From NCBI GenBank assembly GCA_905221605.1, contig CAJNDS010002727.1:146001-210000 (forward strand): a stretch of DNA of 64,000 bases, written 5' to 3'. Within the stretch, counting starts at the first letter, position 1. Each line of letters opens with the position of its first letter. The translations under genes were made by a program, and so were the position numbers. The stretch is from Symbiodinium natans (lineage: Eukaryota; Sar; Dinophyceae; Suessiales; Symbiodiniaceae). The notes under the pieces were generated by a model. It ran no database searches. It saw only the letters and a list, made by a program, of their open reading frames with translations, and was not told the DNA's origin. Shown in pieces: positions 11,924 to 21,700 of the stretch.

Positions 11924-14900
11924 CTCTCTCCATTTCCTCAGGCAGCCCCTCCAAGTGCCTGCTGCAGGGCCAGCCGGGCTTGCGCACGCTGCCTGTCGCT
12001 TGCCTTCACTGCGGACACTGCGGCATGCTGAGATCAAGGGATTCACAAACCCATAGCGGATCCTAATGGTGGAGGGAATGTGTTTGTTCCCTGTTTTGGT
12101 TGTGTTTGTTTCTTTCGGAGAGGGAAGGTGGGCAGGGCGCACATGTTTTTTCAAACAATTAACTCCTGTTGATGGCCACGCTCTGAGACCCTAATCCGCC
12201 GAGGCCTCTCCCCCCCACCCCCCCACCCCCACCCCCCCGCCACGCCTCCCTTTTTCCCCGCCTAAAGCCACTACAAAACCCAAGGCTCAACTGGTGTGAG
12301 CAAGGCCGAGGATGCATTACACGAGCTGAAGAGTCTAAGCTTGCACCTAAACCCTAAACCTTCAACCTTCAACCTTCAGCCCGAAGCACTCTCGAACCCC
12401 CCCCCTGCCCCCCTTCCCCCCTTCCCCCCCCACCCCCCCTACCCCCCTGAAGGCCTGGCTCAACCCTACGATCAATCCAAGCCGAACCGTCTCTTGAACC
12501 CTAAACCCAAAAAAACCCTAAACCCCAAAGCGTGAACCTTGAGCCCTAAGCCCTCAATCCTAAACTAACCCTCAACCCTAAACCATAAACCCGGAACCCT
12601 AAACCCTACACCCAACCCTTATTGCTTGCGGTCCAGCGACTTGGGCGCTGCGGAATTACCATGCTCACGCGGATGAGCTGGGCCAGGCCGAGGCGGGTCG
12701 CGTAGCGTTAAAGTTAATCAACCTAATTCACTTTTATGCTTGAAGAGAACTGCTTGTGATGTTTGTCATTCCCCACCCTCGGTGATCTTCGGTGCGAGCT
12801 GTTATTTCAATCAACCATTTTCCTCACCCTCCTGGACACGGTGTCCGCCTGGTCTCCGGGCCTGATCCCCTGGAGTGCACAACCCCAGAATCCGCCAGAA
12901 AACTCCACAGAGAGTCCCGACAAGAACACTTGGCCCGCCCACCAATGAAGCCGCAGGGACACCGCCGAATATCCCCGGAGTGCGCAACTCGTGCCTGAAT
13001 TTGAAGAGCCCGCAAAGGTTCCACCGAGTATCCCTGGAGTGCCAACAGCCAGGGAAAGTACCGCCAGAGAACTCCGCGGAGAATCCCACGACCAAAGCCT
13101 GCGGTCCTATACTGCATCGGTTAGCTGTCAGGTGGGGATGTTCGAAGGAAGCAGATTGTGTTTGCGTGTTTTTTGAAAAGGTGTTTTGCGATCTTTGTGG
13201 GTTTTGACACCTTCAATGGTTCTATCAGGACGTTTTATTCAGCAAAAATCTGCATGGCTTTCGCCCACGTTGTATATGTTTCTCGTTCTTTACTTGCAAA
13301 GACGATGATCGCATGGTGGGTTTGAAAGGGGCCGCGCCGATTCATAAACATCATGCTCATATAACTCAAGGATTCGCATATCTTTTGGAGGGAGTTCTCC
13401 GAATGGCACGATGTGCTTTTCGAGCATGCAAGCGCTGCCGCAAAGGCAACAGAGAATGGACTGCCCCATTTGTAAACACAAAATTTGTTGAAATGATTCA
13501 TATGGTTTTCATGTGGTTTTGAAAGCGTTCCTTGATGGCAGGACATTATTCAAGTTTGCACGGATCTGCACGGCTTAAAACAGCCAGGGAGGGATGGGGG
13601 TGGGAGCGACGCAGCCCCGCCGTCTTCACCCAATTTGCACACACACACACAAGGCTCACCTGATCAGGTTTAGAGCATAAGGAATAACGGTCGGCGTCAA
13701 TACACCAGTGTCGCGGTCTCACAAATCGGAACAGGATTGTGAATCGAATCCGTCAAGGCGATGTAATTTTTCGGCACGACAAACCAAAGGGCTTGCAACA
13801 GCACTCACGCAAAGCCGCAAAGCTCACCAGTCGAAATGGGATTCCTTTGCACACATAGAGCTGCACACTCAGCGAACTTCCATTCTCACTGTCAGACTGG
13901 AGAGTCTTTCCAGACAAGCTCCAGAGTCAGGCGCATTGGCATTCAAAGGCAAATCGGCTCTAGTCCTGGGCAACCATTCCGGATAACAGTTCGCGCAGGC
14001 AAGATCCAACAAACAGATTCGCAACCAATCCAGGTCTAGCTTCCAAATCTTCCGTGTCCGAAGAACATTCCGAGACAGGCAAGGCTCAACAGTCACCGCT
14101 GCAACATTACGTCCTGACTCTGCGTGTTCAGGCGCGCTCATGCTGGCTCGCGTTGCGCTGGTAGTATCAGCACGAGCAACATAGTATAGCACAGTCTTCA
14201 CTCCACCAGTCATTCATGTTCCATGACCAATCGTCACTCCAAGCACTTCAGAATACTCCAGACAGCATCAGAGTAGACTCTCACACTCTTCATCCCAACC
14301 CAATCGCCCAACGAGCCAATCCAGTCTTCGTTCCAATCTGGAATCACTCCAGGATCAACTTCTTCTTCATTCCAGTTCCAACTTTCTTCATTCTCTTCAT
14401 TCCCTGAGGCTACCCACTGAAAAGGAAACATCCTTGTCCTTGTCTTCAGTATTTTCTTTGCCTTTGCCTTCTACGTTTGCCTCGGCACATTCCTTCCTTT
14501 CCTCTCATTCCTTTTCCGAACATCAATGCTCCAAGGTGCTGATGTGCTTCAGATGCTGCTGCACGTCCATTCGTTTCACTAACTCTCCATGATACACAGG
14601 AGGAAGGAACGCCTTGATCTCTCCATCATTTCCTCTAACTCCAAGGTCCACTCTCCTCTCTCGCAAGCTCCGGACTCAGTTTACTCAGTGCCGACCGACT
14701 TCAATCACAATCAACCTGTTGCACACGCAATCCATGGGCAATCCCTTCCGGCAACTCTGCGCAGTCGTGCCTTGATCCAGTCTTGAGCCACATGCGTATA
14801 GCATTCAATGTTGACACACTCACCCTGGGCTCAATAGGGCCGGTGTCTAAAAGTTTAACAACTGCTCCAGGAAACCGGCGGACCAGGGGACCACGGGACC

Positions 14901-17900
14901 AGGGACATGTGGACCTCGAGACTTAGGAGCCGCAGGACCAGCGGGCCAGCACGGGCGGCCCAGAAAAACGCGGAAGCAATGAAAAAGGAGAGGGGAAAAA
15001 ACATAATTTAAAAAAAAACACCCTGCGACCTTAACAGAGACTGAAGAAATCAAGTGCAACAAGCATCAGCACAGGCGTGGGACAGCTTGGGCTGCCGCCT
15101 CCAGCTCTCTCTTGCCTAGCGCAAGCTGCTCGCGTAGCTCCTGGAATGTTATTGATGAGATCGCCCGAGTATCACATCTCCGGCCCGTTGCTGGATAATT
15201 AGAAAAGCTGAAAAATGCTGACAATGCGACAGTGCAGAGCATCTCAGAGCTGACATGGCCCAAAGGTGAGGGGCGACTCGCCGCAGAACAACATAAAACA
15301 GTTGATAGCGCAGCACGAAATCTCTCCTCCCGCTCTTTCACAGCTCCATCTCGTGTTTCTGTGGCGCTGTCCAGTTGTGCGCAAAGGCCTCAGGCGCAGA
15401 CGAGAACGCCCAACATGTGCACAATAGGGAGATGTGGGAGCAGTGGGAGCCCATGCCAAGCGCGACACTGTGCAATCGGAAGAGACAATACTCCCGTTGG
15501 AGGTCGTTCCGTTGCGTTTCGAGGTGCTTGTACCTGGAGGGATTGCTTGGCACACAATGCGCTGCTTGTGACCTCCTCCAAAAATTCTGCAGGGGGATTT
15601 CAAAAAATGAAACAGGTGGCAGGTCACTCGTCTGCCTCTTCCTTTTGCTGCGAGATTCGCTTGCGCTCGTTCAGAGCATTCCGCTTCTTGGTGAACAAAT
15701 ACCTGGAAGGTGAAAGTCACATCACGCCACGAAAAACATGGCTCGTTGCCTAACGGAGGTGCGCACCGCGCTTGTTCCTCCAGCTTGGCTTTTTCAGCTG
15801 CCAGGCTGTCGTAGTCCTACAGCAACTTGTATTAACTGCGGCATGGTGTGACATCAGATGGAAGTGATGGAAGCACCGACCAGGACCGACCACATGGCCA
15901 CGCCTGACGAAAGGCTTCCGAACCAGAGATCTGCTCGAAGAATGCAGTCAAGTCCTCGCAGCCAGCAAACTGGATTTCAATCTTCACTGTGTAGCAGCAG
16001 GCTGTGTGTCTTCTTAAGCGGGGAACCTTGATCTTGTGGGTGCGCTTTGGGTTTCTATGGGGCAGAACTGGACAACACTCCTCCTCTATTTTTGGAATAG
16101 GGAAGCAAAAACTAGGTTTCCTCTGTATTTTGATGGGACAAACCTGTGCTTTCTGAATTCGAAAGGAAAGCCCGACCTCCTCTGCCTACTATCTCGTTTA
16201 ATGTGACGGGAACTCATCGAATTCTTATTGGATTGTTGAGTGTCGTTGTTTTTCCGAAGCCTGGCAGTCTGAGGCCTTAGCTAAGCCTGCCTTGCTTCGA
16301 GCCTCAGGCTTCATTAGGGTCTAGGCGTTCATGATTTTTAAGGCAACTTCCTGCCTGCTCAGAAGCTAAGCTTACATGTCAACATGATTCCGCTGAACAC
16401 TTTCGGGAAGGTTCTAGTGACTTTAGTGGCCCCTCCAGGGATACTCAGCGGGGCTGTTCTGCAGATTCTCTGGTGATGGGCCCTCCACCGGGCACGGGAG
16501 AATGGCTGACTTGAAGCCTGACAACCCCGCACCGAGTGGGGAAAAAACAAGGCCTCCCTCACACACCGTTTATCTCTCTTGGCCACGGAGCTCCTTACCC
16601 TGACGTTGGGCCGTGGCTTCCACATCTCCCTGGAACACCAGAAAGTTGCGCACCTCACAGCTGAGCGGGAACATTCGGGAAGCTTCCGTAATCCTTGAAA
16701 TACCGCTGGGCCTTTGAGAGGATGTTGATTCCCTCCAGGCGCTTGTGGTAATCAGCTTGTGACACATTCACGTTGTTGACCTGGGGCATGTTTCGTCAGG
16801 CGCTTTGGAACAAAAAGCGGTGGAGACTTTCTGTTGCCTGGAATTTGGCTTCACCAGACCGGGTGATGAGCCGACCTTGGGCAATCAGCAAGGTCCGACA
16901 TATCTAGGCTTGCAGACGGAAAGCTTCTGCACAACAAAAATTAAGAGTAGACTGGCGGCGGAAAACCAACGTCTGGTCACCTTCTACAGCATCATCAACC
17001 TCATGCAGGAAAGGATGTTATCCACTCGCTCCGCTGAGACTCGTATGGAATGGCGCGCTGCCCCAGGGATCCGGAACTCGTCCGCAAGTAGCCCCAGCAA
17101 ACAAGATCGCACAGCTCAGCTGGCAGCATAGGTAAGCTCAACCGACGCCGTGCGCCTCGAAGAGAAGTCTTGTCAGAGCTCTGGCAAATCGCCCCCATGC
17201 CCATCGCCACCATGCTTTCTCCCATCTGAGGCCACGTCTGGTTCTTCTTCGGGTCCTACATACGGTGCAACATGATGGCCGCAGGCAGCCCACAAACAGA
17301 GTCGGTTTTCAAAAGTCATCGTTTTCTTTGTAAGGCTTCTCTGCTAATATGGCAGGACTAAGTCGACTAAGTGTTTGCAGAGATGATCGATACGAGGAAT
17401 GCAAGCTCTGACATCCATGCAAATACTCGAGTGCTCTTCAAGAGCCGTTCACGCAGCTGTAGATTGGCTCATGTGCCTACTCGGAAGTGAAGCCCACCAC
17501 TCCAGATGCACTGTTACTCTCTTCGGGCTGCTGATTACGAACAGATGGTACCCGTGACCATCTAAACAGTGGACTCCGAGAAGGCATGCACTTCATGCAT
17601 CCTCTTTCTCTGTGCGGTAAACCAAATCGCGGAGTCGTTCCCCTCGCAGTTGCCGAGCCTCCCACGCACAAAGGGTGGACTGCGACAAGCAACGCATGCT
17701 CCAACCATGCGGGAACAAAAACCCGCAGGACCTGAACTCCAAGAACAAAGCTCACAGCATCCATGAGGTTCGACCTGTGCCACTCACAAAGCATCAGCCC
17801 TACCCGCATCCGTGCACCATGAACACTCCACAGGGTCCCGGCTTTCCAGACCCATTTGGCCCGATGATGCAGGTGAACTTCCTGCTTGGCTGGAACAAGA

Positions 17901-18267
17901 TTGGGGCGAAGAGCATTACTATTATTCTTATTCTTATTATGATCATTAGTAACTTAGTAGTAGACCAGGCGAGACAGGATGAAGCAGGCACTACAGAAGG
18001 CTTTGTTCCGATCCGTTCATACGAGTAGTGTTGCTTTGCAACACTGCTTTGTAACCCCCGGCGGGCTTGAAGGGGCCGATGCGTACCCGGTCGTGGTACG
18101 ACCTCTGCGTCATGCACGGTGATTGAAGGAGATTGAAACGATTGAAGCAACTCGCACCTCAAGCTTCCACGATCTTCCGAATCTTCTGACAAAAATGACT
18201 CTTCGAAAGGAAGAGCTAAAGGAACCGGCTTGAAGTTCTCGACGACCATCTCGTGGACTCGACCCAT
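1474..18267 (-). CDS. SMC1: Cohesin subunit SMC1 (spliced gene, 3' end incomplete)
   Basis: SMC1 pairs with SMC3 in the nuclear cohesin ring that holds sister chromatids together. The exons read in the right order on the minus strand: start MGRVHEMVVENFK (ATG at 18265-18267), head strand SYHDRVRIGPFK, Walker A GPNGSGK followed by SNLMDAVSFVLG, the SMC1-typical RNFLVFQGDVE, an N-terminal coiled coil, the hinge (VYGRVVDLCKPSQKR), a C-terminal coiled coil, FMECFQKVSAAIGPVY, and the ABC signature exon YTAMPPAKRFRDM..LSGGE. RNFLVFQGDVE and PPxKRFRDM are SMC1 rather than SMC2, 3, 4, 5 or 6 signatures. The gene occupies about 17 kb for what is normally a protein of about 1,230 residues. Several introns start with GC or GA. 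Walker B, D-loop and C-terminus (roughly the last 100 residues) were not found in 1-1473 and probably lie beyond the left edge. Not every coiled-coil exon was placed. Confidence 0.93.
2062..7400 (-). CDS. SMC1: SMC1 C-terminal coiled-coil exons
   Basis: Exon-like minus-strand segments in gene order: about 7345-7395 (LEFDLRRVESKAQE), about 7100-7225 (LEAGLATLVAQELSTRLQL..), about 6978-7080 (LRQKREELSAVEASLGTLQ..), about 4645-4705 (EWRREQEAVAVQMSELQRRL..), about 4400-4520 (SLQAEISMLQQTITEQATKD..), about 4240-4330 (QQKCQVEQLREKDAA), about 3990-4010 (EQRLAESNTAERE), about 3410-3480 (GGQKALQELAEANELRA), about 3190-3300 (GEVEEIVIDFALLPEDRSS, matching the conserved acidic motif before the last coil), about 2785-2876 (EEYRSELERLRLELERLSPN.., the conserved APNLKA block) and about 2062-2160 (HEADAARKGIEDIDRKFETV..). 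Two blocks (3.2 and 2.8 kb) have clear SMC1 counterparts; the others rest on coil composition and position. Confidence 0.72.
2763..2796. repeat. 17-bp perfect tandem duplication
   Basis: The words 'cttcaaacaggcacttga' and 'cttcaaacaggcacttgt' follow each other directly. It lies at the donor side of the SMC1 exon ending near 2785, so the donor-side sequence is duplicated. Confidence 0.7.
5679..6128 (+). CDS. Lys/Arg-rich plus-strand open frame, unknown
   Basis: An open frame of 149 residues on the strand opposite SMC1. The first half is Arg/Lys/Ser-rich. The second half (AAGLLEEKQKPANVMLQKTK.., ending in QKFQTMQEKDENSQMFEP) looks like a helical, coiled-coil protein segment. The opposite strand has no coding character here, so this is not a shadow of an SMC1 exon. 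It could be a retroposed gene fragment inside an SMC1 intron or a chance frame in purine-rich DNA. I do not recognise a family. Confidence 0.3.
   Translation: MMQIRAVRRRGAMGMKRSRQNTPLRLRCPVGNSRNGGRGSRKESTTMRSRMMSRGKRSSRRRNKKEHQKEKKDKNYLRTARFFSRPKTSRATTAAGLLEEKQKPANVMLQKTKNVETNKQTYEKLLQKFQTMQEKDENSQMFEPTYRTI
7800..8378 (-). CDS. SMC1: SMC1 second hinge half and start of returning coil
   Basis: Exons: 8311-8378 (68 bp, ATKADTMADGRRLAFEEARNLG, equivalent to the VEDARRIAF region), 8040-8087 (48 bp, VVTLAGEAIAKNGNLS, the conserved TLDGxxxxKxGxxSGG turn), about 7915-7970 (VNSDATQEGATRFDLTEVE), and about 7805-7862 (ACEATRSRLEAIDKRLYELL). The first two join in frame through an ordinary GT intron. 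The usual Gly-Gly after the turn is replaced by Val-Asn if the splice at 8040 is right, so either the hinge is diverged or a tiny exon was missed. The exon pair around 7870-7910 is flanked by a shared GCCGCAT heptamer. Confidence 0.8.
8790..9243 (-). CDS. SMC1: SMC1 hinge exon
   Basis: This is the longest SMC1 exon seen, about 450 bp. It opens with coiled coil (AETSAQAALDRGTVLKNDRL..), passes through LEKDRELSQVCTSLAE, and contains the hinge dimerisation fold: GVYGRVVDLCKPSQKRLHVA, then ARYLDAVIVDNSGTAR, CVRYLKERM and PMTFLPMTDLR. These match the first half of the SMC1 hinge (VYGRLIDLC..., DAIIVD, FLPLDYL in animals). The hinge binds the SMC3 hinge to close the cohesin ring. The acceptor at 9243/9244 is preceded by GAG and followed by GCAGA, the same bases that flank the donor at 9363. 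The 3' end near 8790 is approximate. The exon is unusually long for this gene. Confidence 0.9.
9363..12030 (-). CDS. SMC1: SMC1 N-terminal coiled-coil exons
   Basis: Short minus-strand stretches with heptad-like, charged composition and plausible splice sites: about 11950-12030 (HAAVSAVKASDRQRAQARLA..), about 11775-11850 (VQKELGGLKAKAECAAK), about 11665-11715 (RIANRSRQKFLEQRQ), 9802-9866 (AEEAKLEARQEDLNKGLAESK), 9528-9626 (33 codons, EVGAVLEEFERVKQATEKI..) and 9363-9443 (27 codons, RIQAEGDHRDAVARKAHLQ..). The last three join in frame into the hinge exon. Their position between head and hinge fits the descending arm of SMC1. Coiled-coil residues are poorly conserved, so the 11.6-12.0 kb exons rest on composition and position only. 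The interval 9867-11660 probably holds more exons that I could not fix. Confidence 0.7.
9656..9702. repeat. 8-bp tandem repeat (AGGCTCTA)
   Basis: About five units of 'aggctcta' or 'aggctctc' lie in the intron between the SMC1 exons at 9528-9626 and 9802-9866. Confidence 0.75.
11886..11933. repeat. (CT)n microsatellite
   Basis: A run of about 20 CT dinucleotides with one interruption, inside the SMC1 coiled-coil intron region. Confidence 0.95.
12340..12718 (+). repeat. Dispersed element, copy 1, with internal telomere-like CCCTAAA
   Basis: The order is a C-rich tract, then 'ggcctggctcaaccctacga', then many CCCTAAA/CCCTCAA units, then a unique core (12619-12718) starting 'ttattgc' and ending 'gcgttaaagttaat'. 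A second copy with the same order lies at 24541-24920; the cores differ at only about seven or eight of about 100 positions. No coding frame or target-site duplication was identified. Confidence 0.85.
12860..13095. repeat. Degenerate ~65-bp direct repeats
   Basis: 'atccccggagtgc'-type words recur near 12867, 12971 and 13033, and 'ccgccagaaaactcc' / 'ccgccagagaactcc' recur near 12892 and 13061. Confidence 0.6.
15087..15954 (-). CDS. SMC1: SMC1 exons from head to first coiled coil
   Basis: Exons: 15916-15954 (DLTAFFEQISGSE, matching the SMC family FEEIS motif), 15772-15816 (DYDSLAAEKAKLEEQ), about 15628-15701 (YLFTKKRNALNERKRISQQ.., the conserved start of the coiled coil), 15464-15533 (YKHLETQRNDLQREYCLFRL..), and 15087-15140 (ELREQLALGKRELEAAAQ). 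Frames join in order and align with the stretch after RNFLVFQG in SMC1 of other eukaryotes. The introns after 15916-15954, 15464-15533 and 15087-15140 begin with GC. A further possible exon near 15300-15360 (AVKEREERFRAAL) has the right charge pattern but no secure boundaries. Confidence 0.82.
16599..18267 (-). CDS. SMC1: SMC1 N-terminal head exons
   Basis: Proposed coding exons, in gene order: 18230-18267 (38 bp, start codon), 18067-18102 (36 bp), 17843-17881 (39 bp, first part of Walker A), 17732-17774 (43 bp), one beginning at 17180, 16838-16875 (38 bp, LITRSGEAKFQ), 16712-16780 (69 bp, VNNVNVSQADYHKRLEGI..), 16599-16653 (55 bp, VRNFLVFQGDVEATAQRQ). Joining the first four keeps the frame and gives an uninterrupted N-terminus through GPNGSGKSNLMDAVSFVLGVQ. 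The introns after exons 1, 2 and 3 all start with GCC and follow two bases of a Lys codon, with the closing G supplied by the next exon. The introns after 16838-16875 and 16712-16780 also start with GC. The Walker A lysine codon itself is split. The exon starting at 17180 reads on for about 40 codons, longer than the family needs here, so its 3' boundary is unsure. Confidence 0.88.
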
Positions 18268-18300
18268 ATCTTCTTTGTTGCAAATTCCTGCAAAGCAGCA
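18268..18300 (-). promoter_or_regulatory. Possible trans-splice acceptor upstream of SMC1 start
   Basis: On the minus strand a TTTGCAG lies about 25 bases before the SMC1 ATG. Dinoflagellate mRNAs receive a 22-nt spliced leader at such an AG, so this is the natural candidate. The signal itself is too short to prove the point. The 513 bases between the channel A stop (18780) and this ATG hold no other gene. Confidence 0.35.
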
Positions 18301-18330
18301 AAGCGAAGGATTGGCGGAGATCGCAGGGCG

Positions 18331-18362
18331 GGAGGTGCCCAAAGGTGCCCAAAGGTGCCCCT
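18331..18362. repeat. 10-bp tandem repeat (AGGTGCCCAA)
   Basis: Three consecutive units of 'aggtgcccaa' lie just upstream of the SMC1 start, in the spacer after channel A. Confidence 0.8.
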
Positions 18363-18779
18363 TGCGTACAACTCACAAGCACATGAACAGATAAGATCCG
18401 CATATTGGGAATGGAGCACGCCAGTACAACACAGGAACTGACAAGCCGCCTGGGAGCCGATTCGGGCGAACATGCAAGACTGCAAGAGCCAAAAGCTGCA
18501 AGTCCAAGCTTGAAAAATTTTGAAGCCTAAAGTCGTACAGAGGGCAGATGGAGTCGGTTGGCCTGAATCATCCAGCAATCTCGCCCAGTGTGCAATGCAC
18601 TTTTGTCTCAAGTCCCACACGTGAGACCTGGTTCTGAACCCTCCGCCCAAGTTTCAGGGTCAGGCTTACAAGCAGCATCACGCAACGGCACATGACCGCC
18701 GAAGAAGCTGTTCACAATTCACAATGCTTGTTTGTCTTGCCATCCGTGAAGTGCAGGATACTGATTAGGCAAAAGACGC

Positions 18780-21700
18780 CTACAAAAAAGACTGAGAACC
18801 TCTCTTGGCGAGATTCGAAGCCAGGACGGATTGTGATACAGACATGCCCAGGCCGCCTTTCACTCTCTGGATGTCTTCGCTCAAGCTTCGCATGTGCTGT
18901 TGGACTGATTGAAGAAGCCGCAGAACTTGGATATCATGCGCAGGTATTTCCTGCAGTACGACACGATCAAAAGACAACCAGTTGCTTCGCCTTGTTGCAC
19001 TGCAGCACTGACAAACAAGCGCGTCCTGAAGAAACATATTCACCAAGCCGTCAATAAACTCGTCTTGAGTCAACTGCCCTCCATCATCTACATCCAGAAT
19101 CTCGAACAGCTCCTGGCATGGCTGCGAAACTGGGACGGCTCAAAAAACGACGATGGTGTTTTACCCGTGTGCCTTTACCGTTAATCGTGGGCTTAGGCTT
19201 GCGGTTGGGAGTTGCACAAACAAAAGCACCAGGATTTCCCAGAGGAGCTGAGAAGATGTGCTTATGCTGAACGAACCTATGCACAGTGTATACTGAATGT
19301 ATGGGCCAATAGGTGTGAAGTGATGTTGATTTCAATCAACCTTGGTTCTGACGTTGAACGCATCACCTCCTTGCGACTCATTTTGCAATATGCGCCCCGA
19401 GAGCACCGAAACAAGTGATAGTCGAGGATGAAGAAGAGAGCCATGCAGATGTCTATCTATGTGCGGGAAGGGTGCAGCAGTTTCTGCGAATCCATTAAAA
19501 AGTGAAACTACTTCGGTTAACTGCAATCTTTGAGGGAGCTTTCTTAGTTCCTGCCGGAGGATCCGGAAGATGTACTTAGCGCATATAGCGGCAATACAGC
19601 CTTGATTACATTATGTATTGTGCCCCCCCTGACGCAGAATAGTTGATATTCTCGAAGCTTATACTAGTTGCGTGAACATATTACGTAGCAAATTGTAACA
19701 TCGGTTCCTTCGAATGCCATAAGGCCGGAAACAGGCTTAATTGCGCTACATCTGTATACAATCGATAATTGTTTGGGCCCCCTGAACACAGAGGAAATAC
19801 ATGAAATGGAACGAAACAACGTAGCACGCTTAGTTGAATTGCACTCATTAAGCCTCGATTATGTTGTGTAAAACATGGAATCATATGAAGGGCTATATTT
19901 CTGTGATTTTCAACTCTTTACAATCTTTACAATATTGTTGCCCTCTTTGTCGGGTGACCCCTGAAGCAGGTTAAGTGTTCTACGGATGGTTTAACATATT
20001 CGTTGTCAAGTTATCGATAACCCTACTAGCTGTACCAAAAGCACGCACAATTTATGGGGGGGAGGTGAATGCAACAAGGACGGGACTAGGCTTAAAAGGT
20101 AAGATTGATTGCAGAATTTCATTCTCCGAATTATGCCGTAATATTCAAAAACAATATTCAGGGGGGGAGGGGGGGGGGGGGTTGCCGAACTGAATTTCAT
20201 ATTTGGCAAAGAACTACGCTAGAAATATGAACTCTATTTATTCTCCGGCCCTCCAACAACAACTCACATGGGGTAAAAGTAGTTTAGGCGACGCTATACT
20301 CGATCGTTGGCTTTGTTAATGATACTAAAGATTTGAACGGTGGTTGTTGTACTCGAAAGTTGCATGATAATGCGTACATTGTCTCGATGAAAAATACAGT
20401 GGCAATGTGACTTACAATAATGAGACTAGTCATATCAGCTTCGTTCATTCCAGCACTGATGTTACTACTGGTAAAACTTGTGTCGTCAATTCGCTTGATT
20501 ATATGAACCGTATGAGCAAGGTAAATCGAATAAGTTAGTGAACCTATCATGTCAATTGCGCTTCTCCCTATGCTCCCTATACACTATTCACTGCACCAAA
20601 TTGCCTGAATTGGTTACCGTGTATTCATTGTATTATTGGCATTGGTTATCCTCACAACACTAGGTCGGGTTAATCATCTGAAATATGCCATGTGAGGCCG
20701 GGAAATCAACTTAAAGGTGATTTTGAACCGATGTGGCCCGGTCGGGATTAGGTCACGGGAAATCATGGGGCTCATTGACGGATAATATTATTGGTTTTAC
20801 GGTTTTACCAATGAATTTAAGTCCGGCCTGTGCTATCCTGTGCTGATCTGTGCTGGATCGATGCCAAGTGCATGGCAGAAGCATTCTGAGCCTAGCAAAC
20901 TGGGACCCATGACAATCATCGGCAACCTGCCTTAGCAACAAGTTCCTCAGCCCACGCTGAACTTATGCTGAACATTCTTGAAATGCACTCCGCACAATAC
21001 CGCACACCTGCATGCTTGAGACATGGCTGTGCTCAAAGAGTCGCTCTGGAAGCACATCCAGCGGTACTCTCTCGATCTCTTCGCGTGAAACAGTACCATC
21101 GCCATCTGCATCGAGACTGATGAAGATCGATCGCAATCGAGGAACCTCGGCGCTGGAGAGTCAAATGCGGAGAGAGGTCATAGAGCATAGTCATTGAAAG
21201 CAATGGAGTAGTATTCGAGCAAGTATGAGCATGTCTCTATGGGATTCCGGGGGCATCCTGGGACCTGGCAGGCAAGCCCTGCAGCGATCCAACCCAAGAT
21301 GATCCAAGCGGCACAGTCCACCAGCTTCTCGTGCAGGTCGTGCTTGGCAGCCGCGCGGTCATGCTGTGCGCTTTCGAGTGCCCCCTCAACAAGAACAGCG
21401 GTAACCAAGTTCATCAAAGCAATCGAGAGTATCAGCACGATGGCCCCAAAGTACATCACCAACCAGGGCCTTTCGACCACAAGCGGATAATAGACAGCGG
21501 CAATAGAATCCAGGGTTACAAATTGTGAAAGCGTGAGCATGGTGATGGGCACTGAGCGGAAGTGCTTGTTCACTATCTCTTCCACATCCGCGTGGACAGT
21601 TTTGAGCTGAGTGTCATTTGTGATGAGTTCAATACCCAGACATGCAAAAATATAAATCACCAGGACAATCAGGCAAAGAGTAGACGCGATGGTGTTGATG

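Larger units (their letters stand above)
12031..15086. other. Long SMC1 intron region with repeats
   Basis: No coding exon was recognised over about 3 kb. It holds a C-rich run (12208-12255), a telomere-like dispersed element (12340-12718), a 65-bp degenerate repeat (12860-13095), a short (AC)n at 13639-13652, and a pyrimidine-rich stretch (14210-14600) rich in 'cattcc' and 'ctccag' words. Confidence 0.5.
19330..20760. other. AT-rich island inside channel A intron
   Basis: Base composition changes sharply from the GC-balanced surroundings to clearly AT-rich sequence. It contains G-runs at 20055-20066 and 20160-20181 but lacks the CA/CT microsatellites common elsewhere. It sits wholly in the 1.9-kb intron between the two EF-hand exons. 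It also contains an acyltransferase-like frame (20284-20580). It looks inserted, from another genome compartment, a mobile element or another organism; it could also be an assembly join. Confidence 0.6.

Noticed and set aside
12100-12720. A true chromosome end
   Set aside because: CCCTAAA units are degenerate, short and followed on both sides by unique sequence, so they are internal.
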